This document shows, piece by piece, positions 13,090-19,364 of a stretch of DNA of 20,201 bases (its first letter is position 1; each line of letters opens with the position of its first letter). A program made the translations under genes and the position numbers. Source of the stretch: a virus; IMG/VR virus record IMGVR_UViG_3300028794_000200, positions 1 through 20,201 of that record; one strand, 5' to 3'. The notes under the pieces are model-generated. The model ran no database searches, was not told the origin of the DNA, and was given only the letters and a program-made list of their open reading frames with translations.

Positions 13090-13529
13090 ACGCGCGTGCA
13101 CCGAACCCGAACGTGCCGCCGCTATCGCCGGAGATGGATGCCTTCGTTGACGACGCGCTCCATTCCGCCCTAGCGCACGCGGCGCCGCCCGGACCGTTCG
13201 ATCTGGCGACTCTCACGCGGCTGCTGATGGCGCGCGCACTGCCCGCGCTGTCGGAAAGCGAACTTCAGTGGATCGCTGGTCAGTCGGGCGAACTGGCCCG
13301 CCGCATGGCGAACGAATCGGCCACCGTGATGGAGGCCGTGGGTTGCCTGCTCGCCGGGGACAACGCCAAGCACGGAATGGGCAACTTCCGAGGCCAGAAC
13401 GATGCCCCGGCGCTCGCCTTGCACGCGGCGGCGATGTTCACCGAGCTGGAGGCGCTGATCAACGTCGACATCGACGCTTGCTTTGCCCTGCGCGAGCGAC
13501 GCAAGACTCGCGGTGGGGACCCACGATGA
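13086..13529 (+). CDS. Hypothetical protein, replication operon
   Basis: 147-aa helical protein with GGGAGG seven bases before an ATG that overlaps the preceding stop. Features: acidic N-terminal segment (SPEMDAFVDDALHSALAHAAPPG), WIAGQSGELARRMANESATVMEAVGCLLAGDN, and a C-terminal helix ending in basic residues (ALRERRKTRGGDPR). The tail's end overlaps the next start. No family recognised. Confidence 0.72.
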   Translation: MNARAPNPNVPPLSPEMDAFVDDALHSALAHAAPPGPFDLATLTRLLMARALPALSESELQWIAGQSGELARRMANESATVMEAVGCLLAGDNAKHGMGNFRGQNDAPALALHAAAMFTELEALINVDIDACFALRERRKTRGGDPR

Positions 13530-13873
13530 CGCGCGGCGACCCGGGTGCCTGGACCACCGAGGAAGCGGCAGTGCTGCGCACCGCGCCGGCCGCGGTGGCC
13601 GCGCAGCTGGCGGTGCTGGGCAGTGACCTGCCCGGCTTCGACAACGGCGACAGAGCGCACCTGCGCCGCGTGGCGCACGCCCTGGGCGGAATGCAGCGCA
13701 ACCGCGACGAAGCGCTGCGCCTGGCGCGTGAAGCGATGGCCGCACGCGCAAGCATCGCGGCGCAGTGCTCACGGCCCGAGGCTGTGCTGCTGCAGGCCGT
13801 GCTGTACCTGCTGGCGCACGACGAGCGCCTGCGCCAGGCAGCCGAAGAGCAAGCGGGTTCGCAGGCCGCATGA
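13526..13873 (+). CDS. Hypothetical protein upstream of primase-helicase
   Basis: 115-aa Ala/Arg-rich helical protein (MTRGDPGAWTTEEAAVLRTAPAAVAAQLAVLGSDLPG...). Both start and stop overlap neighbouring genes by ATGA, so it is almost certainly made together with the replicase. The pair of helices with LRRVAHALGGMQRNRDEALRLAREAMAARASIAAQ suggests a coiled coil. Could be a replication accessory factor; no direct evidence. Confidence 0.7.
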   Translation: MTRGDPGAWTTEEAAVLRTAPAAVAAQLAVLGSDLPGFDNGDRAHLRRVAHALGGMQRNRDEALRLAREAMAARASIAAQCSRPEAVLLQAVLYLLAHDERLRQAAEEQAGSQAA

Positions 13874-16815
13874 CGAAGCGCACAGCTGCGAAGGGCAAGC
13901 GCGCGCCGGTGCAGGCCACGCCCGAGCTGGTGCGCCAGGCGCTGGCCAGCGTGCCGCCCGACGTTGGGCATGACGAGCGCGTGCGCATCGCGTTCGCCGT
14001 GTTCGACGGCGTCGGCGACGCCGGCAGCGACGCGTTCCTCGACTGGGCCGGCGGGCGCGGCAAGCCCGACCATGCAGAAGACCTGGCGGTGTGGAAGAGC
14101 GCGCGCAAGCCCGGGCCGGTGAAGGTGGCCACCCTCTTCGGCATCGCCAAAGACCACGGCTGGCGGTTCCCTGAAAGCGGCCAGCAGCCGGCCGTCGACT
14201 CCGCGGCGGCCGAGAAGCTGCGCGCCGACAAAGAGAAGCGCCAGGCCGAGATCGAGGCCGAATACCGGGCCCGGGCCGATGGCACTGCCATCGCGGCGCG
14301 GCGCCTGTGGGATGGGGCCAGCGAGCAGGGCAGCAGCCCGTACCTCGACCGCAAGGGCGTCGGCGCGCACGGCCTGCGGTTCCTGCCCGACGGCACGCTG
14401 CTGGTGCCCATGCGCAACGCGGCCGGCGAGCTGATGAACGTGCAGCGCATTGCGCCCGTCAAGCCAGCAGACGGCAAGGACAAACGCTACATGGCCGGCG
14501 GCCGCAAGTCGGCCTTGTGGCACCCGCTCGGCGTGTTCGAAGGCGCGACAGCGCTGCTGCTAGCCGAGGGCTATGCCACGGCCGCCACTGTGCACGAGGC
14601 ATCGGGCGCGCCGGCCGCGGTGTGCTTCGACTCCGGCAACCTGGCCAACGTGGCACGCGAGCTGCGCAGCCTGCACCCGGCGGCCCTGCTGCTGGTGTGC
14701 GGCGACGACGACCGAGATACGGCCGAACGCACCGGCAGGAACCCGGGCCGCGACTCCGCGGCCACGGCAGCGCGAGCCGTTGACTGCGACACCGGCAGCG
14801 CCGGTGCGGTGTTCCCCGAGGGCCTGCCGGAAGGTGGCACCGACTGGAACGACTTGGCGGCGCACGCCGGCCTGCAGGCCGTGGCCGAGCAGCTGCGCGC
14901 GGCGATCGCGGCGCCGCAGGTGCCGAAGGCGCGCCGAGGCGGCAAATCGGCCGCTGGCGGGCCGAGCGAAACCAAGGACGACGAAATGGAGCCACAGGCC
15001 ACCGACGCCGGCGCCAGCGGCCGTGCCGCGGCGGCTCCGGGCGATGGCGGTGATGCCGACCCGTTCGAGGTCAGCGACGCCGGTGTCTACTTCATCGAGA
15101 AGGAACGACGGCCGTGGCGCATCTGCGCCCGCCTGGACGTGCTGGCACACACGCGCGCCGAAGACACGAACGGCTGGGGCTTTCTGGTCGAGTTCAAGGA
15201 CCGCGACAACAACGTCAAGTCCTGGGCCATGCCCGAGAGCATGCTCAACGGCGAGGGGGCCGAGTGGGCTGCGCGGCTGGGCGACATGGGTCTCTTCATC
15301 GCCTACGGTCCCAAGGCTCGCAACCTGGTCGGGCAGTACATCAAGACTCGACGGCTCACCGAGCGCGTCACCTGCGTCGACCGGGTGGGCTGGTGGGGCG
15401 GCGGTGTCTACGTGCTGCCGTCCGGGTGCATCGGCGCCGTCGAGGGCCGCCGCTTCGTGTTCCAGAGCGAAGCGGGCATGGAGGACACCTTCCGCAGGCA
15501 CGGCGAGCTGGCGCAGTGGCGCAGCAGCGTCGCGGCGCTGGCGGCCGACAACTCGCGGCTGATCTTCGCGCTGTGCTGCGCGTTCGCCGGGCCCATGCTC
15601 CGCCTGGCGGGCATGGAGAGCGGTGGCTACTCGCTCCGGGGCGCATCGAGCACGGGCAAGAGCACGGCGCTCAAGATCGCGGCCAGCGTGTGGGGCCGAC
15701 CGAGCTACATGCAGACCTGGCGCCAGACCGACAACCACCTCGAAGCCACGGCCGTGCAGCACTCCGACGCGCTGCTGGTGCTGGACGAACTGGGCCAGGT
15801 CGACCCGCGCCTGGCCGGCGAATGCGCATACCTGCTGGCCTCTGGCCAGGAGAAGGGCCGCAACACGCGCGGCGGGCTCAACCGCAAGCGGCGCACGTGG
15901 CAGCTGCTTTTCCTGTCGTCGGGCGAAGTCTCGCTGGCCGATCACATGATCGAGGGCGGGCGGCGCACGCACGCTGGCCAGGAAGTGCGCATGGTCGACG
16001 TGCCGGTCGACGCGGGCGCCGGCATGGGCATCATCGAAGAGCGCCACGGCCGCGAGAGCGCCGCCGAGATCGCGGACACGATCACCGCCAACGCTGCGCG
16101 CTTCTACGGCACTGCGGGCCGTGCCTGGCTGGAATGGGCCTGTGCGCACTATGCGCAGCTGCCGGGCCTGCTGGCCGCTCGAATCGACCGGTACAGGGCC
16201 GACTTCGTGCCTGAGGCCGCGTCAGAGCAGGTGCGCCGCGTCGGCTCCCGCTTCGCCCTGGTGGCAGCTGCGGGCGAGTTGGCCAGTGAAGCCGGCATCA
16301 CCGGCTGGAAGCCCGGGCATGCGGCCTGGGGCGTGCGCCGGTGCTTCGAGGGATGGCTCGCTTCGCGCGGCCACCTCGACAACGGCGAAGACGCGGCGAT
16401 GCTGCGCCAGGTGCAGCACTTCATCGAGAAGAACGGCGACGCCCTGTTCACCTGGGAACAGCGCCTGGCCGAGGATCACCGCCCGTCGACCGCGTTGCGT
16501 GGCGGTGTGAAGCGCCGCGTGTCGGAAGACGGCGAGCCCCTGAAGGACGACACGGCGACCGACTACCTCGACCGGCGCAGCGCCGCGGCGTCGAGCGAGA
16601 TCCAGGCCAGTCTCACCGAGTACCTGGTCTTCCCGGAGTCCTTCCGCCGCGACGTCTGCAAGGGCTTCGACCATGCAGCTGTTGCCGCCCTGCTGAAACA
16701 GCGGGGCCACCTGCGGCACGACGCTAACCGGCTCACGATGCAGGTGCGCCTGCGTGCGCTGGGTCGTGTGTCGGTGTACCGCGTCCTGCCGTCCATCTTG
16801 CAGGATCAAATCTAG
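13870..16815 (+). CDS. Primase-helicase (PriCT-2, TOPRIM, DUF927 ATPase)
   Basis: 981-aa replication protein that would prime and unwind the element's DNA. Domains: PriCT-2-like N-terminus (about 18-85, HDERVRIAFAVFDGVGDAGSDAFLDWAGG...LFGIAKDHGW); TOPRIM core (about 160-340) with catalytic E233 (LLLAEGYATAA) and the acidic run D279-D283 (GDDDRD); a low-complexity linker (about 365-395); and a DUF927 helicase domain (about 400-750) with Walker A GASSTGKST (591-599, K597) and Walker B LLVLDELGQ (D639, E640). A helical C-terminal region (about 780-981) may bind DNA. No zinc finger is visible, unlike P4 alpha protein. Start overlaps the preceding stop (ATGA). Iteron clusters at both element ends are its likely targets. 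Confidence 0.93.
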   Translation: MTKRTAAKGKRAPVQATPELVRQALASVPPDVGHDERVRIAFAVFDGVGDAGSDAFLDWAGGRGKPDHAEDLAVWKSARKPGPVKVATLFGIAKDHGWRFPESGQQPAVDSAAAEKLRADKEKRQAEIEAEYRARADGTAIAARRLWDGASEQGSSPYLDRKGVGAHGLRFLPDGTLLVPMRNAAGELMNVQRIAPVKPADGKDKRYMAGGRKSALWHPLGVFEGATALLLAEGYATAATVHEASGAPAAVCFDSGNLANVARELRSLHPAALLLVCGDDDRDTAERTGRNPGRDSAATAARAVDCDTGSAGAVFPEGLPEGGTDWNDLAAHAGLQAVAEQLRAAIAAPQVPKARRGGKSAAGGPSETKDDEMEPQATDAGASGRAAAAPGDGGDADPFEVSDAGVYFIEKERRPWRICARLDVLAHTRAEDTNGWGFLVEFKDRDNNVKSWAMPESMLNGEGAEWAARLGDMGLFIAYGPKARNLVGQYIKTRRLTERVTCVDRVGWWGGGVYVLPSGCIGAVEGRRFVFQSEAGMEDTFRRHGELAQWRSSVAALAADNSRLIFALCCAFAGPMLRLAGMESGGYSLRGASSTGKSTALKIAASVWGRPSYMQTWRQTDNHLEATAVQHSDALLVLDELGQVDPRLAGECAYLLASGQEKGRNTRGGLNRKRRTWQLLFLSSGEVSLADHMIEGGRRTHAGQEVRMVDVPVDAGAGMGIIEERHGRESAAEIADTITANAARFYGTAGRAWLEWACAHYAQLPGLLAARIDRYRADFVPEAASEQVRRVGSRFALVAAAGELASEAGITGWKPGHAAWGVRRCFEGWLASRGHLDNGEDAAMLRQVQHFIEKNGDALFTWEQRLAEDHRPSTALRGGVKRRVSEDGEPLKDDTATDYLDRRSAAASSEIQASLTEYLVFPESFRRDVCKGFDHAAVAALLKQRGHLRHDANRLTMQVRLRALGRVSVYRVLPSILQDQI

Positions 16816-16845
16816 GCGCGCGGCCCCGTCTACACAGCAAGTCGC

Positions 16846-17292
16846 CTATGGGTACAGGATTACCAGCGAGCCAGTGGGGCCGTTCCAGTCGAGCTGGACC
16901 AAGTCGAGGATGTCGCGGCCGAGCAGGCCGTGGTGCCCATGCTCTCTGAGCGCCGTGGCCATGATCTTGAAGGGATCGAAGCGCCAAAGGTTCTGATCGG
17001 CGAGGGTGCCTAACGCCAGCGAGACAGGGTACACATCGCACTCGGCTGCCACCCCTTGGGTGGACGAGGAATGGTACTGACACGAATCAATTGGCGAGAT
17101 GCCGAGCGATGCAAGCCGGGACGCATCCACGAACGTGTGCGAAGCGCCGGTGTCTACCAGCAGGGTCAGCACGATACTCGGCGGTAGTGCCTGGCCTGCG
17201 CGCACCAACGCGTGCCGGTTCGGCTTGGCAACGCCGATTTCGACGTCGACCAGGGCACCGATGGGACCTATCCGACTGGTCAGTCGGCGCAC
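16846..17292 (-). CDS. Retropepsin-like aspartyl protease
   Basis: 148-aa single-domain aspartyl protease. Catalytic motif LLVDTGASHTFVD at residues 45-57 (D47, T48, G49), and the second family motif HGLLGRDILD (about 120-129) that forms the psi-loop support. Prokaryotic retropepsins act as dimers, each chain giving one aspartate. Start at GTG 17292, thirteen bases inside the end of the upstream DUF5678-like gene, so translation is coupled. The pair faces the replication operon and lies in the right-end cargo position of the element. No signal peptide or membrane segment, hence a cytoplasmic enzyme. Substrate unknown; an abortive-infection or regulatory protease role is speculation. Confidence 0.87.
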   Translation of the reverse strand: MRRLTSRIGPIGALVDVEIGVAKPNRHALVRAGQALPPSIVLTLLVDTGASHTFVDASRLASLGISPIDSCQYHSSSTQGVAAECDVYPVSLALGTLADQNLWRFDPFKIMATALREHGHHGLLGRDILDLVQLDWNGPTGSLVILYP

Positions 17293-17522
17293 GAACCAAC
17301 GTGCCGCGACAAGTAGGCAACCGGCTCGACCGCGTTGACTTGCTTGACCATGAACCGTTGGAGTCCGAACGTCTCGTATGCCCAGTCCAGGGCTTCTTCA
17401 TACGTGGGCAGGATCTTGCAGATGTCGTCGCCACGGATGACCACGTACTGGCCTTCTCCCGCTTTGAGCATGTCTGTCAAGGCCGACTCATAGGTCTGCC
17501 TTTCCTTGTCCAAATTCAGCAT
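17280..17522 (-). CDS. DUF5678-like small protein paired with the protease
   Basis: 80-aa protein resembling the DUF5678 domain: GQYVVIRGDDICKILPTYEEALDWAYETFGLQRFMVKQV at about residues 24-62 has the pattern 'G-x-YV-x-I-x-GD...-TYEEAL-x-x-x-Y-x-x-F-G-x-x-x-F-x-VKQ'. AAGGAGA lies seven bases before the ATG, the strongest ribosome site in this part. Its end overlaps the protease start. I recall DUF5678 proteins next to retropepsin-like proteases in other bacteria, which suggests a partner, inhibitor or adaptor. Together they form the only cargo operon on the right side. Confidence 0.8.
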   Translation of the reverse strand: MLNLDKERQTYESALTDMLKAGEGQYVVIRGDDICKILPTYEEALDWAYETFGLQRFMVKQVNAVEPVAYLSRHVGSCAD

Positions 17523-17758
17523 GTCGTGTCTCCTTCGCCTGCTGTGGACCGAGCGCTTTGATGACGCCCCTTCGTGTGCATACGCTCAAGTCGAATTGTG
17601 CGCTGCAGCGGCGACGGTGCGTCCATCGCTCTGGGGGGTTACGTTAGTGGGCAAAACGGGAGCGACCATTGGTGTTCATCCCGAGGTTCAGAACGGGCGA
17701 GCTGAGCCACTACTGAATCAGCGGCAGGAGTCGTGCCCGCCACGTGTGGGGGCGCCGA

Positions 17759-17871
17759 CCGTCTACGCCCACAAATGACACCGTAGACAGGTTTTTCGCC
17801 CGCCGTAGACAGCAAAAGTGTTCTGCGACAACAACTTAGGCCGCCTGTCTAAGCTGTCTACGCTGTCTACG
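17759..17871. repeat. Iteron-like cluster B, candidate origin
   Basis: CGTAGACAG in direct orientation at 17782-17790 and 17804-17812; inverted copies CTGTCTACG at 17854-17862 and 17863-17871, with a degenerate one CTGTCTAAG at 17845-17853; one inverted variant at 17759-17767. Direct and inverted copies face each other across an AT-richer spacer (17813-17844, AAAAGTGTTCTGCGACAACA...). This symmetry is typical of a replication origin, whereas cluster A has only direct copies. A lone related site (CCGTCTACA) occurs at 16826-16834. Confidence 0.75.
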
Positions 17872-17971
17872 GTGTTTTTGAGGGGGGGTCAGTCCCACAC
17901 CCCCCGCGATGACCCAAAACCGACAGAGTTGGCGGCTGGCGGCGCCTGCGGCAAACTGAGACAGCGCGTCG

Positions 17972-17994
17972 GTCTGGGGGCAACTTTGGGGGCA
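17972..17994 (+). promoter_or_regulatory. Integrase arm-type repeat, right copy
   Basis: Exact 23-bp copy of the sequence at 1087-1109, containing two tandem TGGGGGCA units, 35 bases inside attR. Same orientation as the left copy. Together they probably form the arm sites of attP. Confidence 0.65.
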
Positions 17995-18028
17995 ACTCAT
18001 GACAGATTGATGCCTTTTACCTGGGGAC

Positions 18029-18051
18029 TTCGATTCCTGTCGGAGGGACCA
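18029..18051 (+). other. attR core (direct repeat, right end of element)
   Basis: Exact 23-bp copy of 954-976 (TTCGATTCCTGT...GGGACCA). It is not preceded by other tRNA sequence, so it is the displaced chromosomal tRNA 3' end and fixes the right boundary. Confidence 0.92.
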
Positions 18052-18075
18052 CAGCGCCGGCCCTGAAACCCAACT

Positions 18076-18252
18076 TCAACGGTGCGGTTGCGCCCCGGCT
18101 CCCGTCAGCAGGCCGAACGCCCCCGGGACGGGTGCCGAAGGCCGATGGTCTTCGGCTGCGTCGCGCGGCTGCCGGTGCAGCGCGGCGGCGATACGGCGAA
18201 TGCGGGCAACGAGGTGCTTCATCGAAGCGGAAATGCGCGACCGGCTGAGCAT
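18076..18252 (-). CDS. Small basic hypothetical protein, chromosomal flank
   Basis: 58-aa ORF with AGGAG six bases before the ATG at 18252. Sequence MLSRSRISASMKHLVARIRRIAAALHRQPRD... gives a basic amphipathic helix in the first half and a Pro/Gly-rich second half. No family recognised. The good ribosome site is the main evidence; it could also be a chance ORF. Confidence 0.4.
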   Translation of the reverse strand: MLSRSRISASMKHLVARIRRIAAALHRQPRDAAEDHRPSAPVPGAFGLLTGAGAQPHR

Positions 18253-18345
18253 GGCGTGCTCCTGAAAGTGAATCGGCAGTCTGCGCTGCGCAACTCGAAT
18301 CCGGTCCCCGCAAGTGCGGGTGCAATCGGGGCCTGATTGGTGGTC

Positions 18346-18669
18346 TCAGTGCGCAAGCCCGTAGCGCGCACGGAACGCCGGCAGCACCTCGGCGGACCAG
18401 AACCGCAGCAAGGCTTCGCGCACGGCTGCGTCGGAGCCTTCGCCGGCCCAGGCCACCCACTCGGCCGGCGTCATGTCGGGGTCGAAGGCTTCGGCGATGA
18501 GCTGGCCGAACTGCGACGGCGGTGCGATCAGGTCGGCGGGGAAGTCCAACGCATCTTCTTTGCAGGTGCCAAGCACCTGGTCGAGCAGATCGAGCGCCGG
18601 AACGAGCGGACGCGAGTGGCGCAGGCTCAAAGCGGTATCGGCGAGAACGTGGGCTGGGGTGGCTTGCAT
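18346..18669 (-). CDS. Hypothetical protein, chromosomal flank
   Basis: 107-aa helical, acidic protein (MQATPAHVLADTALSLRHSRPLVPALDLLDQVLGTCKEDALDFPADLIAPPSQFG...). AGGAGGT lies eight to nine bases before the ATG, an excellent start. C-terminal part WVAWAGEGSDAAVREALLRFWSAEVLPAFRARYG suggests paired helices. No domain recognised. It lies outside attR, thus a host gene. Confidence 0.75.
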   Translation of the reverse strand: MQATPAHVLADTALSLRHSRPLVPALDLLDQVLGTCKEDALDFPADLIAPPSQFGQLIAEAFDPDMTPAEWVAWAGEGSDAAVREALLRFWSAEVLPAFRARYGLAH

Positions 18670-18779
18670 GGCGGGTTACCTCCTGGGGCCATGGTGACGG
18701 CCCGGCCGGCCACGCGCATCGTCCGTTCAGGGGGATGAAGGGCTGCGAAATAGGGGGTGCCCGCCACGGCACCGCGCGA

Positions 18780-19199
18780 TCACATGCGCCGCCGCTGACC
18801 CGCGGGTTCCGGGGCCGCCAGCGCGCGTGCCAATGCGCCGGCCAGGCGCGACAGGTCCAGCGGCTTGGGCCAGTATTCGCGCGCGCCCAGGCTCATCGCC
18901 TTGACCACTTCGATCGAGAACGGCTCGCTCGTCAGTAGCACGACACGCAGCTGCGTTTGCGAGATCGTCTCGTTCAGCAGCCGCACGACGCCCAGCCCGC
19001 CCATGTCCGGCAGATGCATGTCCAGCAACACCAGATCGGGATGCTCTTCAAGGGCCCTGCGCACGCCGTCCTGGCCGTTGAAGGCCTTCAGCAACTGGAC
19101 GCCCGGATAGCCCAGCAGAGCGGCTTCGACGAGCTCCATGCTGACCGGGTCGTCTTCGATGCACAGGATCGTGCCTGATAGACGCGTCGGCCCCGCCAT
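18780..19199 (-). CDS. Single-domain response regulator (CheY-like)
   Basis: 139-aa receiver protein that takes a phosphoryl group from a histidine kinase. Visible receiver residues: acidic pocket E15-D16-D17 (ILCIEDDP), phospho-acceptor D60 (LVLLDMHLPDMGG), switch T90 or S91 (VVLLTSEP) and K112 (EYWPKPLD). The domain ends at about residue 125, with no output domain, so signalling must be by protein contact or phosphotransfer. ATG 19199 was chosen because the receiver fold begins eight residues later; an ATG at 19307 would add an unlikely Arg-rich leader. No kinase gene is in the window. Confidence 0.92.
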   Translation of the reverse strand: MAGPTRLSGTILCIEDDPVSMELVEAALLGYPGVQLLKAFNGQDGVRRALEEHPDLVLLDMHLPDMGGLGVVRLLNETISQTQLRVVLLTSEPFSIEVVKAMSLGAREYWPKPLDLSRLAGALARALAAPEPAGQRRRM

Positions 19200-19364
19200 G
19201 TCAGCTTGCTGCTCCACGCGTGTACGCCCCCACGATACCGAGAGGCGCGCATTGTGGCCCCGCCGGTGGCGGACCGCCAGCCGGCGGCACGTAACTCGAC
19301 ATCTCAACAGTGACGTGGCCGCCCGCCACCCGGCGGCCGGGCGTTGCGGGCCCTGCGGCTGTCG
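19200..19364. other. Gap between PEP-CTERM and response regulator genes, with hairpin
   Basis: CGCCGG-TGGC and GCCA-G-CCGGCG (19261-19286) form a strong GC stem with one bulge. It lies between two minus-strand genes but lacks a T-tract in either direction; possible termination or mRNA-end structure. Confidence 0.35.

Larger units (their letters stand above)
17523..18028. other. Non-coding right end of the element
   Basis: 506 bases with no supportable gene; an open frame on the + strand (17506-17778) has no ribosome site or family resemblance. Contents: the promoter region of the minus-strand cargo pair (position not resolved), iteron cluster B (17759-17871), a G7...C6 hairpin (17882-17905, no T-tract), and the right integrase arm-type repeat (17972-17994). 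17523-17700 is less GC-rich than the element core. Confidence 0.55.
954..18051 (+). mobile_element. Integrated phage satellite-like element, about 17.1 kb
   Basis: Bounded by the 23-bp tRNA-derived direct repeats, with the integrase gene at the tRNA end reading inward. Contents: P4-type integrase, Nu1-like small terminase, coiled-coil protein, Mu gpT-like major capsid protein, tail assembly chaperone, tape measure protein, AlpA-like regulator, C4-type antisense RNA, DUF927/TOPRIM primase-helicase and a two-gene minus-strand cargo. Absent: large terminase, portal, capsid protease, connector, tail tube, baseplate, fibre and lysis genes. Junction-to-junction coding is compact, with several ATGA overlaps and no evident pseudogene. 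The size and the int/AlpA/C4/primase set fit P4- or PICI-like satellites. The presence of both capsid and tail-length genes is unusual. A reduced prophage is the alternative. Confidence 0.88.

Noticed and set aside
14560-16149. 529-codon open frame on the minus strand opposite the primase-helicase
   Set aside because: It mirrors a GC-rich gene with clear PriCT, TOPRIM and Walker motifs on the + strand; the minus frame has no ribosome site or family resemblance and is an expected shadow.
17506-17778. 90-codon + strand ORF in the right-end gap
   Set aside because: No ribosome site, overlaps the start of the DUF5678-like gene and runs into iterons.
17882-17905. G7...C6 hairpin as a terminator
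   Set aside because: Not followed by T on either strand; no gene clearly ends there.
954-18051. Complete functional prophage
   Set aside because: No large terminase, portal, tail tube, baseplate or lysis genes in 17.1 kb; it cannot make particles by itself.
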